From assembly GCA_017409825.1 (NCBI GenBank), contig JAFQRZ010000003.1, forward strand, positions 1 through 64,000: 64,000 nucleotides of DNA, given 5' to 3'. Within the stretch, counting starts at the first letter, position 1; each line of letters begins with the position of its first letter. Under the pieces are notes generated by a model, which worked only from the letters and a program-made list of their open reading frames with translations, searched no databases and had not been told where the DNA came from. The stretch is from Agathobacter sp. (GTDB lineage: Bacteria; Bacillota; Clostridia; Lachnospirales; Lachnospiraceae). A program made the translations under genes and the position numbers. This document shows, piece by piece, positions 53,303 to 62,578 of this stretch.

Positions 53303-54709
53303 ATGAAAAGAAGAATCCTAACAATAAGTGTATTAGTATTTCTTGTTACTGCGTTATGTGGATGTTCAAACCAGGATAAATCTCCACATACAAGTCAGAA
53401 TTCCGAAATGAATGTGCCAGAGACAGAAACAAAGGAAGTGACAGAAGAAATTCTAGCAGATGCTATGGATTTAAGTGGCTATGCTGAAATTCCAGAGAAT
53501 GCAATTCAGGAATTTTGGAGCTGGTCAGAACATAAAATGAGTGTTACATATCCAGATAAAAAGCATGAGCCCGCCAGCTATTGGGGCGTTGAAAGAGAAT
53601 TGGTGGAGGAATATGCTGCATTTCTAACGGAAGAAATGGGACTTATTTTGCAGGAATCGGTAGGGACGAAGTATGGATATACACACCCAACCATAGAGGC
53701 AGAAGGGATAAAGAAATCAAAAGAGTTATCAAAAGAATATCCGATTGTTTGGTCCTACGGGGGTTCGCAAAATGCAGTATTGTTTATAAATGAAGATGCC
53801 TTTACGGTCTGTGATATGGGCTACCGTAGAAGTGGAGAGAGAGAAGAGGTCAAAGTGTACGGCGATTCTGCAGGAGCAGCTTTAATCAAGACCTCAGATG
53901 GGATATACAAAACAGATGACGGTCGTTTACAGACCAAATTGAATGAAGCAATGGTGATTCGAGATGGTACAACCTCTGTTGCAGAAGCATATCACGAAAT
54001 TGTAGATAATGAAGAGCGTTTATTTGTGGAATTTTATTATCGCGATGAAGGGTTTTATTTAGAAGTGCCAAAATATTATTCCTTAACTGGCGATATCTAT
54101 AGAATAGAGGAACTGGTAAAAAGCACCTATAAGACGGATAAAAGAGATAAGATTACGGATGTAGATTTTGATGGGAAATTAACATTCCTTATGAGCCATA
54201 ATGGTTTGTGGATAGGACCGAACCATCACTGGAATAAATACAAACAATTGACGGTTCGTGTCATGTATTATGAAAAGAATGTGGAAGCGGTTTATTATGT
54301 TTACGCAAAATTTGCGGATGGGGAACCATCGGAAGTGGAAGCATTGGTGGCAGTAGATTTATCTCCAAAACAAGAGCCAGAGCTTCCGTCTGCAGAGGTA
54401 GATACTAGTGAAGTAATTGAACTAAAAGATGGAGATACGCTCTTATTAGGTCAAACGGGTGAAATATCTTACGGAAGTCGGAAAAGCGGCTCTGCCTATC
54501 ATGTATATAATTGGAGTATTGTTGAAGGAAAGGATTTGGTAATCTTAGATGAAGGACATGACTCTTGCAAGATTACGGCAAGGGGAAAAGGAACTGTGGT
54601 TGTGAAATGCAGCTATAGTTATACCAAGAAAAAAGAGAATGTTTTAACTGGAAGAGAAGAGGATGACCCAGAAATCGATACAAAAAGATTTAAGATTACG
54701 ATAGAGTAA
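53303..54709 (+). CDS. Lipoprotein of unknown function
   Basis: From ATG 53303 (GGAGGTAAC upstream) the 468-residue protein has a signal peptide with a lipobox-like ALCGC ending at Cys21, so it is probably lipid-anchored outside. The rest is mixed, with a possible Ig-like C-terminal domain (IELKDGDTLLLGQTGEISYG .. GKGTVVVKCSYSY). I recognise no enzyme motif. It stands 14 bases before a YdbS-like gene. Confidence 0.75.
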   Translation: MKRRILTISVLVFLVTALCGCSNQDKSPHTSQNSEMNVPETETKEVTEEILADAMDLSGYAEIPENAIQEFWSWSEHKMSVTYPDKKHEPASYWGVERELVEEYAAFLTEEMGLILQESVGTKYGYTHPTIEAEGIKKSKELSKEYPIVWSYGGSQNAVLFINEDAFTVCDMGYRRSGEREEVKVYGDSAGAALIKTSDGIYKTDDGRLQTKLNEAMVIRDGTTSVAEAYHEIVDNEERLFVEFYYRDEGFYLEVPKYYSLTGDIYRIEELVKSTYKTDKRDKITDVDFDGKLTFLMSHNGLWIGPNHHWNKYKQLTVRVMYYEKNVEAVYYVYAKFADGEPSEVEALVAVDLSPKQEPELPSAEVDTSEVIELKDGDTLLLGQTGEISYGSRKSGSAYHVYNWSIVEGKDLVILDEGHDSCKITARGKGTVVVKCSYSYTKKKENVLTGREEDDPEIDTKRFKITIE

Positions 54710-54723
54710 AAAGGAGAAATGTT

Positions 54724-55203
54724 ATGGAAAAACTATCAAAACGAGCCTTGGGCTGTATGTACACTGCAGCCATCATTTGGGCAGTTATCGGAATTGGAGC
54801 AATCATAGCCGTTAATGTGGTGTGGTTCATTCCAGATGGAATTAAAATTGGAACCACGATTTCAATTGTGCTTGCAATTTTACTTATCGCGAATGCAGCT
54901 ATCAGTCCATATTTCCGTTTTCACAGATACCGCTATAGTATCAATGACGAGTTTATTGATATCTACGAGGGCTATATTTTCGTGGAAAGAAACATCGTTC
55001 CACTGGAGCGATTACATAAAATGCAGACGGTAAGAGGACCGATTGACCGTATGTTTAAGGTGGCGAAGGTAGTCGTTACGACAGCTGGTGGCGATGTGAC
55101 TCTGCGTTTCTTGGATGAAGAAAAGGCAGATTTTATTGCCGAGAGTCTTGGAAAACGTATCAATCAGATTGTGATAGAGAAGAGGGAAAACGATGGAGAA
55201 TAA
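54724..55203 (+). CDS. YdbS-like membrane PH-domain protein
   Basis: The 159-residue protein has two N-terminal membrane helices (about 12-32 and 40-60) and a bacterial PH domain (bPH2) with RFHRYRYSINDEFIDIYEGYIFVERNIVPLERLHKMQTVRGPIDR. In Bacillus, ydbS and ydbT are adjacent and take part in resistance to some antimicrobial peptides. AAAGGAGAAATGTT precedes the start. It overlaps the next gene by 11 bases. Confidence 0.85.
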   Translation: MEKLSKRALGCMYTAAIIWAVIGIGAIIAVNVVWFIPDGIKIGTTISIVLAILLIANAAISPYFRFHRYRYSINDEFIDIYEGYIFVERNIVPLERLHKMQTVRGPIDRMFKVAKVVVTTAGGDVTLRFLDEEKADFIAESLGKRINQIVIEKRENDGE

Positions 55204-56623
55204 TATCAAATTTCGCAATCATCCGTCTATCATTTTGGAAACCTCTTTACGAACTGTAATTGCAATTCTCGCAGTCTTCGTATTCAACCTGAATTCTGAA
55301 ATTGGAGAAGAGGGGATTCAAAGTGGTGATATTGTTTTTCTTGTAGGAGTGTTTGGCGGTGTGCTTGTATTTATGCTGGGCTACCAGACTTATCTTTGGG
55401 CGAAGACATACATTACCATAGAAGAAAACACGCTGATTGTAGAAAGAAATACCTTAAACAAAAAGCGTAACACGATTGGTCTGAAAACGGTTTCCAATGT
55501 AAACTTGGAGCAGAATCTTTTGGAAATGATTCTGGGAACCTGCAAGGTAAAGCTAGACACGAATAGCTTATCTACGGCGGACCAGACGGATGTAAATATT
55601 GTTTTGAAAAAGGCAGAAGCAGAGAAGTTTAGAATGCTCGTACTTGCGAGGGCAGAGGGACAGCCAGTTCAGATGACAGGTGAGGATTTGTCAGAAGATG
55701 AGCTACTCCATGGTTCCATCAGTGATTTGATGCTCCACGGATTATTTTCAATACGCATTTTTAACATCATTCAGATAGTAGGTGTTTTGCTTTTTTGTAT
55801 TCTATTTTACCAAGATGAGGGTATGCCAAGCCTGGAAGTTCTCATTGCACTATTTACTTTTTTAGGTTTGACATTGTGGCCTACGGTAAAAGAATTTATC
55901 AAATATCTGAATTTCCGTATTGAGCGAAAAAAGGACAAGGTATATTTAAGCTATGGTCTGTTTAAAAAGGTAGCTTATTCTGTGCCTGTGGACAAAATCA
56001 ACGGGATTAAACTTACGCAGACATTAATTGCACGTATGGCGAAACGATACATGGTAGAAATCGTAAATGTCGGTATGGACGATGATGAAAATGAAACCAA
56101 TACCTTCTTTTTGCCATATAGCAAGCTAGAAACGATACAAAATCAGTTGCAGCAGCTTTTGCCAGAATTTGACGGAGTACTGGAAATCAAAGAGGAGAAG
56201 CAACCTGTAAGCATTTGGCTTTTGAGTCTTCCATGGCTGGTGCTTTATCTTGGGATTACAGGGGTGGCGTATCTCCTTGTGGAAGCATATACCTTTGGTG
56301 CAAGTATAAAATATGGAGTTCTTGTTGCATCAGCGGTTATTTTGATTTGGCGTGGCATTAACAACCTTGCACGTTTTCTTACCAGAGGTATTAAGGTAGA
56401 CGAAAAATTCTTAAAAATTGTAGACGGTGGGTTTGCGAAGAAAATTCTTTTCGTAAAATACGATAAGATACAGTATGTTACAGGAAGACAATGTGTGATA
56501 GCAAAGCACTTTGGAATCCAAAAAGGAACGATTTCACTTTTGGCATCTTTAAAAAATCGAATCCATGAATTACCATATTTCAAGGAAAATGACATGGAAC
56601 AGTTGAAAAAGAAGCTGATTTAA
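55193..56623 (+). CDS. YdbT-like membrane protein with PH domains
   Basis: The 476-residue protein has paired membrane helices near 18-65, 180-225 and 340-385, each followed by a bPH2-type domain (for example ITIEENTLIVERNTLNKKRNTI and YLSYGLFKKVAYSVPVDKINGIKL). This three-fold plan matches YdbT. It is the expected partner of the YdbS-like protein upstream. The pgi promoter overlaps its 3' end. Confidence 0.85.
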   Translation: MENNIKFRNHPSIILETSLRTVIAILAVFVFNLNSEIGEEGIQSGDIVFLVGVFGGVLVFMLGYQTYLWAKTYITIEENTLIVERNTLNKKRNTIGLKTVSNVNLEQNLLEMILGTCKVKLDTNSLSTADQTDVNIVLKKAEAEKFRMLVLARAEGQPVQMTGEDLSEDELLHGSISDLMLHGLFSIRIFNIIQIVGVLLFCILFYQDEGMPSLEVLIALFTFLGLTLWPTVKEFIKYLNFRIERKKDKVYLSYGLFKKVAYSVPVDKINGIKLTQTLIARMAKRYMVEIVNVGMDDDENETNTFFLPYSKLETIQNQLQQLLPEFDGVLEIKEEKQPVSIWLLSLPWLVLYLGITGVAYLLVEAYTFGASIKYGVLVASAVILIWRGINNLARFLTRGIKVDEKFLKIVDGGFAKKILFVKYDKIQYVTGRQCVIAKHFGIQKGTISLLASLKNRIHELPYFKENDMEQLKKKLI

Positions 56624-56632
56624 TAGTATAAT
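56603..56632 (+). promoter_or_regulatory. Promoter of pgi
   Basis: TTGAAA (56603-56608), 18 bases, TATAAT (56627-56632), 53 bases before the pgi start. Confidence 0.65.
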
Positions 56633-56684
56633 AATAGTTAGCAAAGTTTTATGAAACACAATTTAAAAGGGAGGCAACTATATA

Positions 56685-58265
56685 ATGGTTAATTGGACAA
56701 ATTTAGACAAAGTAGAAGCTTACAAAGAGCTTGAAGCTGCTGCAAAAGTAAACTTAAAAGAAGTTATGACTGGTGCAAACGGTGCGGAACGTGTAAAGAA
56801 ATACAGTGTTCCTATGGCAGAAGGTATGGCTTACAACTATGCTGCAAAACAGGTAGATGATAACATCCTTGCAATCCTTGGAAAACTTGCAGAAGAGACA
56901 CAGCTCGTTGACAAATTCGCAGCTTTATATAATGGTGAAGTAATCAATACTGGTGAAAAGAGACTGGTTCTTCATCATATGTGCCGTGGTCAGCTTGGTG
57001 ATGCAGTTATCGCTGATGGCGGTGACAAACGTGACTTCTACACAGGTGAGCAGAAGAAAATCGCTGAATTTGCAAATAAAGTACATAGTGGTGAAATCGC
57101 AAACGCAAATGGCGAAAAATTCACTACAGTAGTTCAGATCGGTATCGGCGGAAGTGACCTTGGTCCTCGTGCGATGTACCTCGCTCTTGAAAACTGGGCA
57201 AAAGTAAACAACACTCTTAAGATGGAAGCAAAATTCATCAGCAACGTAGACCCTGATGATGCAGCAGGCGTACTTGCTACACTTGACCTTCCACATACAT
57301 TATTCATCTTAGTTTCTAAATCAGGAACTACACTTGAAACATTGACAAATGAATCATTTGTTAAGAACGCATTAAAAGAAGCCGGACTTAACCCTGCAAA
57401 CCACATGGCATGTGTGACAAGTGCAACTTCTCCACTTGCAAAGAGTGCAGACTACTTAGCAGCATTCTTCATGGATGACTACATCGGCGGACGTTTCTCT
57501 TCTACCTCAGGCGTAGGTGGAGCAGTACTTTCTTGTGCATTTGGACCAGAAGTATTCGCACAGTTCCTTGATGGTGCAGCAGCTGCTGACAAGACAGCTA
57601 CAAATGCTAACATCCTTGAAAACCCAGCAATGCTCGACGCATTAATCGGTGTTTATGAAAGAAATGTACTTGGATATTTAGATACAGCAGTGCTTCCTTA
57701 CTCACAGGCACTTAGCCGTTTCCCAGCTCACTTACAGCAGCTCGATATGGAATCAAACGGCAAGTCTGTAAACCGTTTCGGCGAACCAATCGACTATGTA
57801 ACAGGACCTATCATCTTTGGTGAACCAGGAACAAACGGACAGCACTCATTCTACCAGTTATTACATCAGGGAACCAACATCGTTCCACTTCAGTTCGTTG
57901 GCTACAAGAACAACCAGATGGGTAACGATATCGTAATCGAAAACAGCACAAGCCAAGCAAAACTCTGTGCAAACGTAGTTGCTCAGATCGTAGCATTTGC
58001 TTGTGGTAAAGATGATGATGACAGAAACAAATACTTCGAAGGAGGCCGTCCATCAAGTATTATTATTGGTGACAAACTTACACCAGCATCACTTGGCGCT
58101 CTTCTTTCACACTTTGAAAACAAAGTTATGTTCCAGGGCTTTGTATGGAATATCAACAGCTTTGACCAGGAAGGTGTACAGCTCGGTAAAGTACTTGCGA
58201 AGAAAGTACTTGCACATGATACCGATGGTGCATTGAAAGAATATAGTGATTTGTTAGGAATCTAA
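56685..58265 (+). CDS. pgi: Glucose-6-phosphate isomerase
   Basis: Pgi interconverts glucose 6-phosphate and fructose 6-phosphate. The 526-residue protein has the sugar-phosphate loop VSKSGTTLETLTN, IGIGGSDLGPRAMYLAL, and the family signatures DYIGGRFSSTSGVGG and GEPGTNGQHSFYQLLHQGT (active-site Glu/His). Codon use is strongly biased towards the preferred codons, as in a highly expressed gene. GGGAGG precedes the start. It has its own promoter and terminator. Confidence 0.96.
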   Translation: MVNWTNLDKVEAYKELEAAAKVNLKEVMTGANGAERVKKYSVPMAEGMAYNYAAKQVDDNILAILGKLAEETQLVDKFAALYNGEVINTGEKRLVLHHMCRGQLGDAVIADGGDKRDFYTGEQKKIAEFANKVHSGEIANANGEKFTTVVQIGIGGSDLGPRAMYLALENWAKVNNTLKMEAKFISNVDPDDAAGVLATLDLPHTLFILVSKSGTTLETLTNESFVKNALKEAGLNPANHMACVTSATSPLAKSADYLAAFFMDDYIGGRFSSTSGVGGAVLSCAFGPEVFAQFLDGAAAADKTATNANILENPAMLDALIGVYERNVLGYLDTAVLPYSQALSRFPAHLQQLDMESNGKSVNRFGEPIDYVTGPIIFGEPGTNGQHSFYQLLHQGTNIVPLQFVGYKNNQMGNDIVIENSTSQAKLCANVVAQIVAFACGKDDDDRNKYFEGGRPSSIIIGDKLTPASLGALLSHFENKVMFQGFVWNINSFDQEGVQLGKVLAKKVLAHDTDGALKEYSDLLGI

Positions 58266-58297
58266 TCATAAGCAATAAAATAGTATTAGTATTTCAT

Positions 58298-58337
58298 GGA
58301 CCTATGTATAGGAATATACATAGGTCCTATTTTATTT
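58298..58337 (+). terminator. Terminator of pgi
   Basis: GGACCTATGTATA and TATACATAGGTCC form a perfect 13-bp stem with a GGAA loop, followed by TATTTTATTT. Confidence 0.85.
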
Positions 58338-58441
58338 GTTTAGGAAACTTACGGTTGTATACAAGCGGATTCTCTTGTGTATATCATTTTTTTGGAGTAA
58401 AATTGTATAAATATGAGTATCGTGAAAAATGGGGGTAGTGT

Positions 58442-60238
58442 ATGCTGAATCAGGATTTTAGAAAATATGGGATACCAGCATTAGCATTTGTTCTTACATT
58501 TATTCTCTTATATACAAATGTATTTTATACCTGGGATAAGATTTTAGCAGATGCAGTGTATCAGACAGGAGATACGCCGGATAATCGTATTTTTATTGTG
58601 GCAATAGATGATAAAACCTTGCAGGAATATGGTCCAATGAATCAGTGGAGTCGAGATATTTCTAAGCAGGTGGTTGAGACATTGAATCAGGATGCGACCA
58701 AACGTCCAGCAGTAATCGCATTCGATATTATGTACATAGAATCGACGGATGAAGCGGTAGATCAGGCCTTTGCAGATGCGTGTAAACAGGCAGGAAATGT
58801 GGTGACTGCTTACAACATCCAGTTTAAAGAGCAGCCAGAAATGGATAAGAACGGGAAAATCACTTTTAATCCGTTTTATGTGGATGAAGTGGATTATCCA
58901 TATACGGAATTGAAGGAAAGTGCTTATTACGGTTTTGCCAATACGATAGTGGATGAAGATGGATATGTCCGCCGTTTTATGACTTCATTGGAGCATGAAG
59001 GGGAAACACATTTTGGTCTGGCAACCCAGACCTATATTCGTTATATGGAAGCAAATGGCAAGGTACCTGCGCTTCCAAATATGTGGTTTGAAAATAATAT
59101 AGTCCCATTCAAATATGCAACAGGCACAGGCGGTTACAGCGTAGTATCTCTTTGTGACGTTTTGAATGGTACTGTAAATCCTGCAATTTTTACCAACGGA
59201 ATTGTGTTTGTAGGTGCCTATGCATCAGGTCTTATGGATTCTTATGCACCAGCAATTTCTCATGGAACCCAAATGTATGGAGTAGAAATCCAGGCGAGCA
59301 TTGTAGATGCATTGTTGAATTTTAATTATCAGCAGGAAGTATCGAAGACATTATATGCCTTTATTGCCTCTGTGCTTGTCGCGATTTATGCTTTTGTTTG
59401 TCAGAAATTTAAAGTTGTTCCTTCCGGTATTATCATGGCAGTGCTTGCCATAGGATCGATTGTATTTGCAAAAGTAATGTATGATAATGCATGGATTCTT
59501 CCGATTCTGGTATTGCCGCTGATGCTTATTGTTAGCTATGCAGCCAATGTCATTATTGGATATCTTGCAGAAATTAAGAGAAGAAAACAGATTGTGGGCG
59601 TATTCAAGCAGTACATGGCGCCACAGATTGTAGACGAAATCAGTAAGCAAAAAGACTTTAAGGTGGAACTGGGTGGAGAACGTCGCCATATCGCGGTACT
59701 CTTTGTGGATATTCGTGGATTTACCACCATGTCGGAAGTGCTGAAGCCAGAAGAAGTTGTGGAAATTTTAAATGAATATTTATCTCTTACTACCCAGTCT
59801 ATTTTTAACAACAAGGGTACTTTGGATAAATTCGTCGGAGATGCCACAATGGCAGTATTTAATGCACCATTAGATTTAGATGATTACATTTATCGAGCAG
59901 TTAAAACAGCTTGGGATATGAAGGCGGGTTCTGAAGCACTTGCAGAGAAATTCGAAAAACGATTTGGCAGAAGCGTAGCCTTTGGTATCGGTGTCAACTG
60001 CGGTGATGCGGTAGTTGGAAATATTGGTTGTGAATTCCGTATGGATTATACCGCTATCGGCGATACCGTAAATACTGCTGCCCGTTTAGAAAGCAATGCA
60101 AAGCGTGGCCAGATTTTGATTAGCCAGGAAGTTTATGACAATGTAAAAGATCGAGTAGAAGTAACTCCAATTGGTGAGCTTCCACTGAAAGGAAAAGAAG
60201 TAGGCGTATTTATTTATCAGGTAGACAATGTAATTTAG
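58442..60238 (+). CDS. CHASE2 adenylate/guanylate cyclase
   Basis: The 598-residue protein has an N-terminal membrane helix, an extracytoplasmic CHASE2 sensor (about residues 30-275, with DNRIFIVAIDDKTLQEYG and AVIAFDIMYIE), three membrane helices (about 300-380), and a class III cyclase domain. That domain has LFVDIRGFTTM (metal Asp423), KFVGDATMAVFNAP (metal Asp467) and YTAIGDTVNTAARLES. It would make cAMP (or cGMP) in response to an external signal; substrate choice cannot be read with certainty. GGGGGTAGTGT precedes the start. Confidence 0.9.
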   Translation: MLNQDFRKYGIPALAFVLTFILLYTNVFYTWDKILADAVYQTGDTPDNRIFIVAIDDKTLQEYGPMNQWSRDISKQVVETLNQDATKRPAVIAFDIMYIESTDEAVDQAFADACKQAGNVVTAYNIQFKEQPEMDKNGKITFNPFYVDEVDYPYTELKESAYYGFANTIVDEDGYVRRFMTSLEHEGETHFGLATQTYIRYMEANGKVPALPNMWFENNIVPFKYATGTGGYSVVSLCDVLNGTVNPAIFTNGIVFVGAYASGLMDSYAPAISHGTQMYGVEIQASIVDALLNFNYQQEVSKTLYAFIASVLVAIYAFVCQKFKVVPSGIIMAVLAIGSIVFAKVMYDNAWILPILVLPLMLIVSYAANVIIGYLAEIKRRKQIVGVFKQYMAPQIVDEISKQKDFKVELGGERRHIAVLFVDIRGFTTMSEVLKPEEVVEILNEYLSLTTQSIFNNKGTLDKFVGDATMAVFNAPLDLDDYIYRAVKTAWDMKAGSEALAEKFEKRFGRSVAFGIGVNCGDAVVGNIGCEFRMDYTAIGDTVNTAARLESNAKRGQILISQEVYDNVKDRVEVTPIGELPLKGKEVGVFIYQVDNVI

Positions 60239-60266
60239 TAAAATAAAGAATAGTGAGGATGACATC

Positions 60267-61049
60267 ATGAAGGGATTGTATTTAATTCCGGATAAAACGA
60301 ATATAGAAGAATCACTACAATTATTAAAAACATATCAGGGTGCTTACGAGTACAATGACTTCTTTTTACCAGATATTCTGGATGATAAAAAGAAACAATT
60401 AGAGATTATAGAATATTATGCAAAGGTGCGTAATGATTTTTCTAAAGACACTATGCATGGTGCATTTTTAGATGTGACCCCACATAGCACCGATAGAAGA
60501 ATTCGAGAAATTTCCGAGCTTCGGGTGCGACAGTCCATGGATATTGCTAAAGAAATGGGGTTACGAGGTGTTGTATTCCATACGAATCGAATTTACGGAT
60601 TTCGCGATGCCGCTTATTTGAAGAATTGGAAAGAGACTAATAAAGTATTCTTTACCAGTATTTGTGAAGCCTATCCAAACCAGCAGGTTTTCCTAGAGAA
60701 CATGTTTGATGAAGCACCGGATGTGCTTCGTGGATTAGCGGAAGAAATGATTGATTATAGTAATTTTGGAGTATGTTTGGATTATGCGCATGGAGCAATT
60801 TCCGGAACAAAAGCAGAAGTATGGATGAAGGAATTGGCTCCATTTGTAAAGCACATGCACATTAATGATAACGATTTAAAAAATGATTTACATGCAGCAA
60901 TTGGTGAGGGACAAATAGATTGGAAAAAATTCCATCAAGAAATAGAACTTTACAAGGTGGATGCTTCGGTATTAGTAGAGGTTTCTGGAATTGAAAAGCA
61001 AGTAAAATCATTGGAATATATGAAGCAAAACCATATCTACCCAGTGTAG
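60267..61049 (+). CDS. TIM-barrel sugar isomerase/AP-endonuclease-like protein
   Basis: The 260-residue protein has the xylose-isomerase-like barrel pattern. Metal-ligand candidates are FHTNRI, VFLENMFDEAPD (Glu), FGVCLDYAHGAIS (Asp/His), VKHMHINDND (His) and VLVEVSG (Glu). This suits a sugar phosphate isomerase/epimerase or endonuclease IV relative; the substrate is unknown. It sits 28 bases after the cyclase gene and 15 before the HD-GYP gene. Confidence 0.82.
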   Translation: MKGLYLIPDKTNIEESLQLLKTYQGAYEYNDFFLPDILDDKKKQLEIIEYYAKVRNDFSKDTMHGAFLDVTPHSTDRRIREISELRVRQSMDIAKEMGLRGVVFHTNRIYGFRDAAYLKNWKETNKVFFTSICEAYPNQQVFLENMFDEAPDVLRGLAEEMIDYSNFGVCLDYAHGAISGTKAEVWMKELAPFVKHMHINDNDLKNDLHAAIGEGQIDWKKFHQEIELYKVDASVLVEVSGIEKQVKSLEYMKQNHIYPV

Positions 61050-61064
61050 TAGGAGGAAAAAGTT

Positions 61065-62531
61065 ATGGGATTAACGGTACAGGATTTTAAAGATATTTTA
61101 AACGTAGGAATTCAGCTGACAGTTGAGAAGGATAGTAATAAGCTGCTCAATACTATCGTAGAAAAAGGAATGCAGATTACAAACTGCGATGCGAGCACGC
61201 TATATCTATACGAGGATGATGTGTTGAAATTTCGCATTATGAGAACCCTATCGCAGAATGTGTACAGAGGAGTAGAGGGAGAACCAATTACAGATATTCC
61301 GCCTGTTCCATTTAAAGAGGAAAATGTATGTGCATATACGGCTATCCACAGAAAAGTAATTAATATCGAAGATGTATATGACAGCGAGGAATTCGATTTT
61401 TCTGGACCGAAACGATATGATGCCATGACCGGATTCCGTACACAGTCCATGTTGGTCATTCCGGTTGAAAATAATACGGGTGAGCTTATCGGCGTTCTTC
61501 AGATGATGAATGCACAGGATGAAAATGGAAATGTAATTCCGTTTGACCCACAATTTGAGATTATCATTCGATCATTGGGTTCATTGGCAGCGATTGAGCT
61601 TACAAATATCCAGTATGTAGAGGAGATCAAAGCGCAGTTACATTCTTTCGTAGAAGCAATGGCGACCGCGATTGACGAAAGAACTCCTTATAATGGTTCC
61701 CATACTCGAAAGGTAGCAGAATATGCGACAATTTTGGCAAAGAAAATCAACGAAAAGTATCAGGCCGGCGAGATAGAAGAAGGGTTTGATGAAGACCGTT
61801 TGGAACGATTACAGTTGGCAGCACTTCTTCATGATATTGGAAAAATGATTATTCCAAGAAGTGTAATGAACCGTGCGACCCGAATGGATAAGGATATGAA
61901 AGCCCTGGAAGATCGTTTTGCTTTGTTGGCTTGCTATTATGAAATTGATTTCTTAAAGGGAAAAATCTCAGAAGATGCATATCAGGAAAAAAATGCACTA
62001 TTGAAAGATATCGTGGATTTCGTACATCGTATTGATAATGTGGGATTCTTGCAGCAGGAAGATTTCGACCGTGTACAGGAAATCGCCACCATGTACTATG
62101 AAAAAGAAGATGGCGAAAAAATATATTATATCACGGAACGAGAAAATGTTTGTTTAAGTGTTCGTAAGGGAACTTTAACGGAAGATGATAGAAAGATTAT
62201 GGAAAGTCATGTGGTTATGACTGCGAAGATTCTCAGTAAGGTTCGTTTTAATAAAAACTATGCAAATGTACCACGATGGGCAGCAGAACATCATGAATAT
62301 CTCGATGGTAGCGGTTATCCAAATCATATCAGTGGTAATCAGCTTGATACAGAGACCAGAATTCTTGCGATTGCAGATATTTATGATGCATTGACAGCAA
62401 ATGACCGACCATATAAACCACCAATGCCAAAGGCAAAGGCTTGTGCCATCCTTCATAGTATGGCGAATGAAGGCAAATTGGAGGAGCGTTTCGTAGGCTG
62501 GTTAGAAGAAGCTGTAATGGCCGACGAGTAG
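61065..62531 (+). CDS. GAF and HD-GYP domain protein
   Basis: The 488-residue protein has an N-terminal GAF domain (about residues 15-180) and a C-terminal HD-GYP-type phosphohydrolase: HD at 256-257 (LLHDIGKM), HHEYLDGSGYP at 409-419 and IADIYDALTANDRPYK. Such proteins typically hydrolyse cyclic di-GMP. An insertion of about 100 residues, with FALLACYYEIDFLKGKIS and DNVGFLQQEDFDRVQEI, separates the two halves of the HD domain. TAGGAGGAAAAAGTT precedes the start. Confidence 0.9.
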   Translation: MGLTVQDFKDILNVGIQLTVEKDSNKLLNTIVEKGMQITNCDASTLYLYEDDVLKFRIMRTLSQNVYRGVEGEPITDIPPVPFKEENVCAYTAIHRKVINIEDVYDSEEFDFSGPKRYDAMTGFRTQSMLVIPVENNTGELIGVLQMMNAQDENGNVIPFDPQFEIIIRSLGSLAAIELTNIQYVEEIKAQLHSFVEAMATAIDERTPYNGSHTRKVAEYATILAKKINEKYQAGEIEEGFDEDRLERLQLAALLHDIGKMIIPRSVMNRATRMDKDMKALEDRFALLACYYEIDFLKGKISEDAYQEKNALLKDIVDFVHRIDNVGFLQQEDFDRVQEIATMYYEKEDGEKIYYITERENVCLSVRKGTLTEDDRKIMESHVVMTAKILSKVRFNKNYANVPRWAAEHHEYLDGSGYPNHISGNQLDTETRILAIADIYDALTANDRPYKPPMPKAKACAILHSMANEGKLEERFVGWLEEAVMADE

Positions 62532-62578
62532 CGAATAAAAACACAACGACAGGATGTTTTGTGTGAGGAGGAAAAGAT

